From contig NZ_JADYTY010000021.1 in the NCBI RefSeq assembly GCF_021531495.1, positions 1 to 37,663 on the forward strand: a stretch of 37,663 bases of DNA, given 5' to 3'. The position numbers and the translations under genes are program-made. This DNA is from Anaerovibrio lipolyticus. GTDB taxonomy: Bacteria > Bacillota > Negativicutes > Selenomonadales > Selenomonadaceae. The notes under the pieces were generated by a model. The model ran no database searches and had not been told where the DNA came from. It saw nothing but the letters and a program-made list of their open reading frames with translations. This document shows positions 31,482 to 37,663 of the stretch, in pieces (within the stretch, counting starts at the first letter, position 1; the number at the start of each line of letters is the position of its first letter).

Positions 31482-32240
31482 CTATACTCCGAAGAGCAGG
31501 ACGACGCCGCCCATAGTGCTCATGCCTACAATGCAGAATTTTAGCACTGGGCGGGGGGCTAGATGGGTTAGCTTGGCCCCCAGATAGGCTCCAACAAACT
31601 GTCCCACCAGGGTTTGCAGGAAAATAGCCAAGTCCAGCTGGCCCTGGAGAATATATCCCAGCCCTCCAGCTACAGAAATGGGCAATATTACCATCATACA
31701 GGTGCCAATGGCTTGTATCAAAGGCACCCCGAAGATAATCAGCAGGGTAAGCTGAATAAAGGCGGCGGCACCAATGCCAAAGGCACCAGAGATAAAGCCG
31801 TTAACCGTACCAGCCAAAAGACCATAGAGATACAGCTTTTTGCCATCTAATAAATGGTCGGGAAAATGGAAGCGGGCATTGAGCCAATCGGAGTGATAAA
31901 CCTTCAAATAAAGTAAAACCGCTGACAAAAGCATAATATAGCTGGTCATATACCGCACCAGCTCAGCATCCAGCATCATGGAAACATTGGCTCCGGCAAA
32001 GGAGCCTACAACGCCACCGATACCCAGAACAGCACCGGTTTTGACCACTACCTCTCCTTCTTTGAAGTGGCTATAAGCCCCAGAAAGACAGGTAAAAATC
32101 ATAGCGGTCAGAGCTACAGCCAAAGCCTCATGCATAGGCACATGGAAGCCTACCACCAGCATGGCAATGGTTACACCGGCGCCACCGGCACCAACAAAGC
32201 CGATTACAGCTCCTAAAAGCAGCATGGCAAGAAAAAGCAT
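31482..32240 (-). CDS. TauE/SafE family membrane permease
   Basis: This 252-residue protein with about eight membrane segments matches the TauE/SafE (UPF0721) family by its two-half structure: an N-terminal GAVIGFVGAGGAGVTIAMLV and a C-terminal LLAGTVNGFISGAFGIGAAAFIQLTLLI. Family members are thought to export sulfite or other sulfur- or carbon-containing anions. The substrate here is unknown. AAAGGA is ten bases before the ATG. The message has a leader of about 125 bases. Confidence 0.88.
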   Translation of the reverse strand: MLFLAMLLLGAVIGFVGAGGAGVTIAMLVVGFHVPMHEALAVALTAMIFTCLSGAYSHFKEGEVVVKTGAVLGIGGVVGSFAGANVSMMLDAELVRYMTSYIMLLSAVLLYLKVYHSDWLNARFHFPDHLLDGKKLYLYGLLAGTVNGFISGAFGIGAAAFIQLTLLIIFGVPLIQAIGTCMMVILPISVAGGLGYILQGQLDLAIFLQTLVGQFVGAYLGAKLTHLAPRPVLKFCIVGMSTMGGVVLLFGV

Positions 32241-32255
32241 GAAATCATATCCTTT

Positions 32256-32339
32256 CTATACAGTAAACGTACTCCCGCCTATAGAGCCGGGAACTTCCTG
32301 CTTAAATCCTTCCAGAGTCAAATTCTCCAGAAGCTGTTG
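32256..32339 (-). other. Open 27-codon stretch in the permease leader
   Basis: On the minus strand codons from 32339 to the TAG at 32258-32256 read as a plausible peptide (LLENLTLEGFKQEVPGSIGG in the middle), but stops lie directly upstream and no good start is present. It may be the tail of a lost gene or a leader peptide started at an internal TTG. Nothing else is visible in the gap. Confidence 0.25.
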
Positions 32340-32373
32340 CTAACTGAACTAAATAGTAGTAACAAGCCCTGCT

Positions 32374-32382
32374 ATTATAGCA
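32374..32382 (-). promoter_or_regulatory. Probable -10 of the TauE/SafE gene
   Basis: On the minus strand TGCTATAAT is a perfect extended -10; the -35 region is weak. Confidence 0.5.
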
Positions 32383-32435
32383 CAAAAAACAACTTCATAG
32401 TGTATACAATTTCTTTTCATAACATTTTTGCTTTC

Positions 32436-32464
32436 TTGACAGTTAGAGAGCCAAAGGATATAAT
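32436..32464 (+). promoter_or_regulatory. Promoter of tRNA-Thr
   Basis: TTGACA (32436-32441), 17 bases, TATAAT (32459-32464): the full consensus, about 55 bases before the tRNA. Confidence 0.92.
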
Positions 32465-32519
32465 ACTAATGCGGTGTAATTGTACAACTGCGAATAGATT
32501 CTCTAGTAATTACATATAT

Positions 32520-32595
32520 GCTGATATAGCACAGTCGGTAGTGCATCGGATTCGTAACCCGAAGGTCGCCAGTTCGATTCTGGCTATCAGCTCCA
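32520..32595 (+). tRNA. tRNA-Thr(CGT)
   Basis: The 76 bases fold as a cloverleaf: acceptor GCTGATA/TATCAGC, D stem GCAC/GTGC, anticodon loop TTCGTAA with anticodon CGT (32553-32555) reading ACG, T arm GCCAG-TTCGATT-CTGGC, discriminator T and encoded CCA. The last pair of the anticodon stem (31-39) is an A-C mismatch. Confidence 0.95.
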
Positions 32596-32603
32596 TAAAA
32601 AAT

Positions 32604-32635
32604 AACAGGCTGTCCCGTTGGGGACAGCCTGTTTT
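32604..32635. terminator. Terminator after tRNA-Thr / TelA-like gene
   Basis: AACAGGCTGTCCC (32604-32616) and GGGACAGCCTGTT (32621-32633) form a perfect 13-bp stem with a 4-base loop, then TTTT on the plus strand. It serves both convergent transcripts. Confidence 0.88.
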
Positions 32636-32639
32636 GCAT

Positions 32640-33788
32640 TTAGCGGCTTTGGTTCATATTATCCAGCAATACCTGTTTCAGTTGGTTCTCAATGGTGGCC
32701 AGCTCCTGCTGGGCATTCTGCCGGGCAATTCTGCCCTCCTGCTGGATTTTCAGGGTTTCGGTCAGGGTAGTTACCAAATCCTCATTAACCTTTTTTACGG
32801 TTTCCATATCAACAATACTGCGGTTGTTTTCCTTGGCTGTTTCAATGGTATTCAGCTTTAGCATTTCCGCATTTTTTCTTAACAGCTCATTGGTGGTATC
32901 AGAAACAGCCTGTTGCATTTTCAGTACATTCTGCTGTCGGCTAAGGCCCAGGGCAATGACAATCTGATTTTTCCAAAGGGGAATAGCATTGTAAATAGCT
33001 CCCTGCACCCTTTCCACCAGAATCTTGTCGTTATTCTGAATCAGTCGCAATTGAGGAGCAGTTTGAATAGCAATGGTTTTGCTGATTTTCAAATCGTGGA
33101 TTTTCTTTTCAAACCTGTCCACATTGTTTTCAAAATCACTGACTACCTGGGCTGCCATGGGATCGGTAGAGTTAGCTGCATCCATGCGCAGTTTAGGGAG
33201 AACCTGATTCCGCATTTCTGTCAGCTTTTCCTCACCAGCCTGAATATAAAGCTGCAGCTCCTTGAAATAAGCCAGATTTTTTTGATAAAGATTGTCAAAG
33301 AGGACAATATCCTTCATCATGTTAGTCTTGGCCTTTTCCAGCTCAGACTGGATTTTGGCTACCTTGGTAGAAAGCTTTTCATAGGAGCTAAGCATATTTT
33401 CTCCCTTGTTCACCAGAGAACCAATGAGAGGGATTTTTTTCACAAAGCTATCATTTTGGCTTTCGGAAAAATCGTTGATTTTTCCCGAAAGGTCTGTAAG
33501 GAGTTCCCCTACCTGACCGCTGTCCTTGGTGCGAACCTGACTAAGAAGGCTATCGGAAAAGGCTGCCATATCCTTTTGGGCTGTAGAGCCAAATTGCAGA
33601 GCATAGCCGGAATCCATCAAATTGATTTTTTCTTTGATTTCCTCTACCTGCTGGCGTTGGGCGGGGGTAAGGGCTTCGGTCTGGGCTGTAACCTGCTGAA
33701 TCTCCTGTTGTTGATTTATAAGGACTGGCTGGGCAGCAGTTTCGGTTTTTTTTGCCTGCAGCAAATCTTCAAGACTAATATCTGGCAT
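32640..33788 (-). CDS. TelA/YaaN family protein
   Basis: The roughly 382-residue, mostly helical protein matches the TelA toxic-anion-resistance family (PF05816): VKKIPLIGSLVNKGENMLSSYEKLSTKVAKIQSELEKAK, then LWKNQIVIALGLSRQQNVLKMQQAVSDTTNELLRKNAEML near the end. Members are linked to tellurite and other envelope stress, but the mechanism is unknown. A Gln-rich stretch marks the N-terminus. The ATG at 33797 touches AAAGG, so ATG at 33788 is the likely start. It follows xpaC on the same strand, the xpaC-yaaN pair of Bacillus. Confidence 0.88.
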   Translation of the reverse strand: MPDISLEDLLQAKKTETAAQPVLINQQQEIQQVTAQTEALTPAQRQQVEEIKEKINLMDSGYALQFGSTAQKDMAAFSDSLLSQVRTKDSGQVGELLTDLSGKINDFSESQNDSFVKKIPLIGSLVNKGENMLSSYEKLSTKVAKIQSELEKAKTNMMKDIVLFDNLYQKNLAYFKELQLYIQAGEEKLTEMRNQVLPKLRMDAANSTDPMAAQVVSDFENNVDRFEKKIHDLKISKTIAIQTAPQLRLIQNNDKILVERVQGAIYNAIPLWKNQIVIALGLSRQQNVLKMQQAVSDTTNELLRKNAEMLKLNTIETAKENNRSIVDMETVKKVNEDLVTTLTETLKIQQEGRIARQNAQQELATIENQLKQVLLDNMNQSR

Positions 33789-33802
33789 AAATTTCATCCT
33801 TT

Positions 33803-34654
33803 CTATTTTTGAAAACGACCTCTAGGACGGACATGACAGCCCTGTTTTTTGCCACAAGCATCAAAAGGGCGGTCTATACGAAAATCAAGGCTATCAGAGT
33901 CGGCAGGTTCTTCTCTGGGAATATCTGCTGGTTGGGAACTATGGGGAGCTTTGTTGGAAATTCCTGCATCAGACATAATCTGCCTGGCCACCTGCAGCTC
34001 AGATTCCATTTCCATAATCTTGTCCGAAACCATGCGGCTAAACTGAGCCTCATAGGCTTCATCAAAGGATTCCAGCGTGATTTTGGTTTTGGCTTTGAGC
34101 TGGTTAATCTCTGGGGTGTTCAGATTCATTTCCTCAAATTCCAGAAATTGCTGGGAAAGACTCAAGGCTCTATCCTGATAATAATTAATAAACTGATCTG
34201 CCAAGGCCACCTTTTCGGGATGATATTTCATATAATTCAGCATTTTGAAGGCAATAGCCTGCATTTTTTCCAGCTGTCCAATCAGCTCCTTGTCGGAAAG
34301 CTGGCGGATAATTTCATTTAGGTGATTGTAATCGGCTACAGCCTTTTCGTAGCTTTCCTGGGCAAAATCGCTGACTGTATTTCCCTCACTGGTTTCAGAC
34401 AAGGTGGCAGGTTTTACGGAAGGTAGAGCCTTGGCCTTTGCCTGCCTCTCCTGCCATTTGGGAAACCAAAGCTTGCGGCTGCCAAATATGCAAAGCACCA
34501 GACCTATTAATCCCATTATGATGGCAGGCAGAAATTTTCCTGCGAATAAACCGCCTACAAAGCCTATGCATAAAACAAATCCTGTGGTAAACAAGAAAAA
34601 ATCTAAAGCTGCTGAGCAAATATCTCGAAATACTTTTTTTATAAAATCCCACAT
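33803..34654 (-). CDS. xpaC: XpaC-like membrane protein
   Basis: The 283-residue protein has two membrane segments at the N-terminus (about 14-60) and a long helical cytoplasmic part with YNHLNEIIRQLSDKELIGQLEKM, typical of the XpaC family (named for hydrolysis of the phosphate dye X-P; true role unclear). The start is the ATG at 34654, with GAGG six bases upstream; an earlier ATG at 34678 has none. It partners with the TelA-like gene 14 bases downstream. The C-terminal 40 residues are polar and probably disordered. Confidence 0.85.
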   Translation of the reverse strand: MWDFIKKVFRDICSAALDFFLFTTGFVLCIGFVGGLFAGKFLPAIIMGLIGLVLCIFGSRKLWFPKWQERQAKAKALPSVKPATLSETSEGNTVSDFAQESYEKAVADYNHLNEIIRQLSDKELIGQLEKMQAIAFKMLNYMKYHPEKVALADQFINYYQDRALSLSQQFLEFEEMNLNTPEINQLKAKTKITLESFDEAYEAQFSRMVSDKIMEMESELQVARQIMSDAGISNKAPHSSQPADIPREEPADSDSLDFRIDRPFDACGKKQGCHVRPRGRFQK

Positions 34655-34766
34655 AAAAATCCTCGATTCTTTTACCATATATCTTTTATGTATATTTTAA
34701 TCTCTCTTATTAAGTAAAGCAAACTTTATGCATAATTTTTCACGAATATATTTAGGTATATTATTA

Positions 34767-34795
34767 TTGACATATGTCATAAAAGGTGCTATATT
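34767..34795 (+). promoter_or_regulatory. copA promoter with an overlapping palindrome
   Basis: TTGACA (34767-34772), 17 bases ending in TGC, and TATATT (34790-34795). The perfect palindrome TGACATATGTCA (34768-34779) overlaps the -35; its core ACAnnTGT resembles the CopY-type operator TACAnnTGTA. A copper-responsive repressor may bind there. Confidence 0.7.
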
Positions 34796-34839
34796 GGCAT
34801 TGATAACAATTTTCAATCAGTATTTTTACGAGGTAGTCT

Positions 34840-37431
34840 ATGCAAAAGGAAAAATATCTTATTACCGGCATGACCTGCTCTGCCTGCTCCGCCAGAGTGC
34901 AAAGAGCGGTAGACAAGCTGCCGGGGGTACATGAGGCAGTGGTTAATCTTCTAACTAATAGTATGCAGATAGCCTATGATGAAAAACAGCTTTCTTCTAC
35001 AGATATTATCCAAGGGGTGGAAAAAGCCGGCTATGGAGCAGCTCTCTCGGGCACAGCTGGTCAGGGGGAGCAGAAAAGTTCTCCTACAGCCTCAGAGGGG
35101 GAAAATGTACTGGATAAGGAAGCGGCCAGCATGAAGCGGCGGCTTATCTGGTCCATAGTATGCCTGCTTCCTCTTATGTATATAGCCATGCACCATATGC
35201 TGTGGGAATGGTTTGGACTGCCAGTGGCTGCCTCCTTTAAGGCGGTATTTCATGGACCAGAAAATGCCATAACCTTTGCTTTTGCCCAATTCCTGCTAGC
35301 CTGTCCTATTTTACTTCTGAATCGCAAGTATTTTATTAACGGCTTTCGGAATCTTTGGCAGGGTGCCCCCAATATGGATAGCTTGGTGGGCATGGGGGCG
35401 GCAGCCTCGGTGATTTTTGGCATATTTGCCATTTTTCGCATGAGCTGGGGACTGGGCCACAGCGATATGGCCTTGGTGGAGGAATACAGCCAAAACCTTT
35501 ATTTTGAATCTGCTGGTATGATTGTCACCTTGATTACGGTGGGTAAATATCTGGAGGCTAGAGCCAAAAACAGTACCGGTGAGGCGCTGAGAAAGCTGAT
35601 GCAGCTAATGCCGGCCAAGGTCTTGGTTATCCGGCAGGGGCAGGAGCTGGAAATTCCCGTAGAGGAGCTGGTGGTAGGAGAAGAAATTGTGGTGAAGCCA
35701 GGGGGAACTATTGCCGCAGATGGTGTGGTAATTTCTGGCAGTACCACGGTAGATGAAGCTGCCATTACGGGAGAAAGTATCCCTGTGGTGAAAAATCCCG
35801 GGGATAAAGTGGTTTCTGCTACCCTGAATCAGAATGGCTATATTCATTTCCGGGCGGAAAGAGTAGGCAGTGAATCAACCATTAGCCAGATTATTCAGCT
35901 GGTAGATGAGGCTAGCAGCTCCAAGGCTCCTATTGCCAAAATTGCTGACAAGGTGGCTGGTGTGTTTGTGCCAACAGTTATAGCCATTGCTATTCTGGCA
36001 GGAGGGATTTGGCTGGCTATGGGGGCAACGGTGGAATTTGCCTTTTCCATTGCTATTTCCATTCTGGTAATTTCCTGTCCCTGCGCCTTGGGGCTGGCTA
36101 CACCGGTAGCTATTATGGTAGGTACTGGCAAGGGAGCTCAGCGGGGAATTTTGATTAAATCCGGTGAGGCCTTGGAGCAGGCCCATCATATAGATACAGT
36201 AGTATTGGACAAAACCGGCACGATTACAGAGGGAAAGCCTCAGATGGTGGATATTATTCCTTTGACTGTAGACAAAGAGGAGCTTTTGGCCATGACTATG
36301 GCTTTGGAAAAAGCCAGTCAGCATCCTTTGGCCCAGGCAATTATTGACTATGGCAAAAAGACAAATGTACCTATCTACGAAGCTGTTGATTTTGTCAGTG
36401 AAAATGGTCGAGGAATTTCCGGTCTAGTACAGGGACAAAAAGTATATGTAGGAAATGCTGCTTATATGGAGATTTTGGGGATAGCTATAGATGAGCAGCA
36501 GTCTGCTTTAACAAGGCTTTCCCAGCAGGGAAAAACTGTCTTGCTGGTGGCAGGAGAAAACCAGCTTTTAGGTATGCTGGCAGTAGCTGATAAAGAAAAG
36601 TCCTCTAGTCTGGCGGCAGTTCAAGCTATGCAGACTATGGGGCTGGATGTTATTATGTTGACAGGAGATAATCAGCAAACAGCTCAGGCTGTGGCAGATA
36701 GGGTAGGTATTGACCATGTATTTGCTCAGATATTGCCCCAGGATAAGGAAAAAATAGTTCACAAGCTGCAGCAGCAGGGGAAAAAGGTAGCTATGGTAGG
36801 AGATGGCATTAATGATGCTCCCGCCTTGGCCAGAGCTGATGTGGGGATAGCCATTGGAGCAGGTACGGATATAGCCTTGGAAAGTGCCGATGTGGTGCTG
36901 GTAGGTAATGATCTTTTGGCTGTGGTGGACACCATCAAGCTAAGCGGTGGGGTAATTCGCAATATCAAGGAGAATCTTTTCTGGGCCTTTATCTATAATA
37001 TTATCGGTATCCCTCTGGCGGCGGGACTGCTTTACCCTGGCTTTGGCCTGAAGCTGTCCCCTATGATTGGCGCAGCGGCCATGAGTATGAGCAGTGTCTG
37101 CGTGGTGCTGAATGCCCTTAGACTAAAGGGATTTCGGTTTCAACACGGTAATTCTGTCCCTCAGAGCAGGGATTGGAAGGAAATAGAAGCAAATGAAAAT
37201 TCATTAAATGCAGGAAAGGATGAAGTGAAAATGAAAACAGAATTGAAAATTGAAGGTATGATGTGTCAGCATTGCCAGAAGCATGTTAATGATGCTCTAA
37301 GCAAAATGGAGGGAGTAGTTTCTGTAGATGTGAATCTGGAGGCCAAAACTGCCACTGTAGAGGCTGATCGTGAAATTTCCCGTGAGGTATTTAAAAAGGT
37401 AATTGAAGAAGCTGGCTATGAATTAGTGTAA
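34840..37431 (+). CDS. copA: Copper-exporting P1B-type ATPase with a second, C-terminal metal-binding domain
   Basis: The 863-residue protein has an N-terminal HMA domain with GMTCSAC (C13, C16), about eight membrane segments, the TGES actuator motif, the metal-site CPC (C413-P414-C415), the phosphorylated Asp D457 in DKTGT, the HP motif (SQHPLAQA) and GDGINDAPALARADVGIAIG. It should pump Cu(I) out of the cytoplasm. Unusually, after the last helices and a 30-residue linker it ends in another HMA domain with GMMCQHC (C809, C812). This last domain has its own ATG at 37231 with AAAGGA ten bases upstream. GAGGT lies before the main ATG. Confidence 0.95.
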   Translation: MQKEKYLITGMTCSACSARVQRAVDKLPGVHEAVVNLLTNSMQIAYDEKQLSSTDIIQGVEKAGYGAALSGTAGQGEQKSSPTASEGENVLDKEAASMKRRLIWSIVCLLPLMYIAMHHMLWEWFGLPVAASFKAVFHGPENAITFAFAQFLLACPILLLNRKYFINGFRNLWQGAPNMDSLVGMGAAASVIFGIFAIFRMSWGLGHSDMALVEEYSQNLYFESAGMIVTLITVGKYLEARAKNSTGEALRKLMQLMPAKVLVIRQGQELEIPVEELVVGEEIVVKPGGTIAADGVVISGSTTVDEAAITGESIPVVKNPGDKVVSATLNQNGYIHFRAERVGSESTISQIIQLVDEASSSKAPIAKIADKVAGVFVPTVIAIAILAGGIWLAMGATVEFAFSIAISILVISCPCALGLATPVAIMVGTGKGAQRGILIKSGEALEQAHHIDTVVLDKTGTITEGKPQMVDIIPLTVDKEELLAMTMALEKASQHPLAQAIIDYGKKTNVPIYEAVDFVSENGRGISGLVQGQKVYVGNAAYMEILGIAIDEQQSALTRLSQQGKTVLLVAGENQLLGMLAVADKEKSSSLAAVQAMQTMGLDVIMLTGDNQQTAQAVADRVGIDHVFAQILPQDKEKIVHKLQQQGKKVAMVGDGINDAPALARADVGIAIGAGTDIALESADVVLVGNDLLAVVDTIKLSGGVIRNIKENLFWAFIYNIIGIPLAAGLLYPGFGLKLSPMIGAAAMSMSSVCVVLNALRLKGFRFQHGNSVPQSRDWKEIEANENSLNAGKDEVKMKTELKIEGMMCQHCQKHVNDALSKMEGVVSVDVNLEAKTATVEADREISREVFKKVIEEAGYELV
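37231..37431 (+). CDS. copZ: Possible internal copZ (copper chaperone) reading
   Basis: In the same frame as copA, ATG at 37231 follows AAAGGA (37215-37220) and would yield a 66-residue HMA protein with the metal motif MMCQHC, exactly the size of free CopZ chaperones. The linker before it is polar and loosely built. The cell might make both the fused ATPase and a free chaperone from one gene. It is an overlapping reading, not a separate locus, and expression is unproven. Confidence 0.45.
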   Translation: MKTELKIEGMMCQHCQKHVNDALSKMEGVVSVDVNLEAKTATVEADREISREVFKKVIEEAGYELV

Positions 37432-37459
37432 TTACGGTTTTTCTTTGGAGCTTTAAGGA

Positions 37460-37500
37460 CCTGCAAACAGCGGTTAAATTTGTTGTTTGCAGGTTTTTTA
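37460..37500 (+). terminator. Terminator of copA
   Basis: CCTGCAAACA (37460-37469) pairs with TGTTTGCAGG (37484-37493), followed by TTTTTT. Confidence 0.9.
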
Positions 37501-37519
37501 AATTTTTTTCAAAAAAGTG

Positions 37520-37548
37520 TTGACAAAGTTCTTAGAAAAATGTATTAT
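37520..37548 (+). promoter_or_regulatory. Promoter of tRNA-Gly
   Basis: TTGACA (37520-37525), 17 bases, TATTAT (37543-37548). A leader hairpin TTGTCAGT (37554-37561) with ACTGACAA (37572-37579) follows before the tRNA. Confidence 0.85.
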
Positions 37549-37592
37549 AGTCCTTGTCAGTCACGCAGAGCACTGACAAACACAGTAAATAT

Positions 37593-37663
37593 GCGGAAAT
37601 AGCTCAGTTGGTAGAGCATCACCTTGCCAAGGTGGGGGTCGCGAGTTCGAGTCTCGTTTTCCG
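37593..37663 (+). tRNA. tRNA-Gly(GCC), cut at the window edge
   Basis: GCGGAAA acceptor, D stem GCTC/GAGC, anticodon loop TTGCCAA with anticodon GCC (37626-37628), T arm GCGAG-TTCGAGT-CTCGT. The last base of the acceptor, the discriminator and CCA lie beyond the window. Confidence 0.95.

Noticed and set aside
1-37663. CRISPR array, insertion sequence or prophage.
   Set aside because: No regularly spaced repeats, transposase, integrase or phage genes were seen on either strand.

Overview
The window looks like a chromosomal segment of a Gram-negative-type Firmicute (class Negativicutes). Shine-Dalgarno sites are strong (AGGAGG), a T-box riboswitch is present, and the gene order recalls the Bacillus subtilis origin-proximal region (yaaR-holB-yaaT-yabB-rsmI-metS-tatD-yabE, plus xpaC-yaaN). 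Yet a secretin with a signal peptide implies an outer membrane. Genus cannot be fixed from the sequence; Selenomonadales or Acidaminococcales relatives are plausible. There is no sign of phage, plasmid or intact insertion sequence.

Layout. 1-910: a lone Fic-domain protein. 930-3976 (minus): the serine biosynthesis operon serA-serC behind a T-box leader whose best specifier codon is AGC (Ser) and a consensus promoter. 4157-10942 (plus): a housekeeping run of yaaR, holB, ricT, tRNA adenine methyltransferase, rsmI, metG and tatD, then a separately promoted 3D-domain cell-wall protein (11152). 12201-13895: a c-di-GMP phosphodiesterase with a degenerate GGDEF domain. 13949-23663: a Flp/Tad type IVb pilus locus: prepilin peptidase on the minus strand, then cpaB, cpaC, two TadZ-type ATPases, tadB, flp, a 250-base structured gap, tadE, tadA and tadC. 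A DUF192 protein follows. 24161-27940 (minus): an unknown small protein, a TadG-like protein, nagB and nagA, probably one operon. 28043-28147: a cluster of DnaA-box-like sites in front of an amino-acid permease. 29575-30596: a tiny upstream frame and an unknown helical protein. 30657-31003: a compact locus that looks like a type I toxin-antitoxin pair, with a 31-residue hydrophobic peptide on the minus strand and a converging RNA on the plus strand. 31113-32240 (minus): an orphan Phd/YefM antitoxin and a TauE/SafE permease. 32520: tRNA-Thr(CGT). 32641-34654 (minus): xpaC and a TelA/YaaN protein. 34840-37431: a copper P-type ATPase with a heavy-metal domain at each end; the C-terminal one has its own start and ribosome site and the size of free CopZ. 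37593 to the edge: partial tRNA-Gly(GCC).

How the genes fit together. The Tad locus carries the pilin, its peptidase, the secretin, platform proteins, motor ATPase and two localisation ATPases, so it could build an adhesive Flp pilus. The neighbouring c-di-GMP phosphodiesterase is a natural candidate regulator. The TadG-like gene is split off and sits ahead of amino-sugar catabolism genes. The most unusual signals are the candidate type I toxin-antitoxin locus, the nested RNA structure between flp and tadE, the copA/copZ overlapping gene, and the DnaA-box cluster. All functional statements rest on motifs read by eye; no database search was possible.
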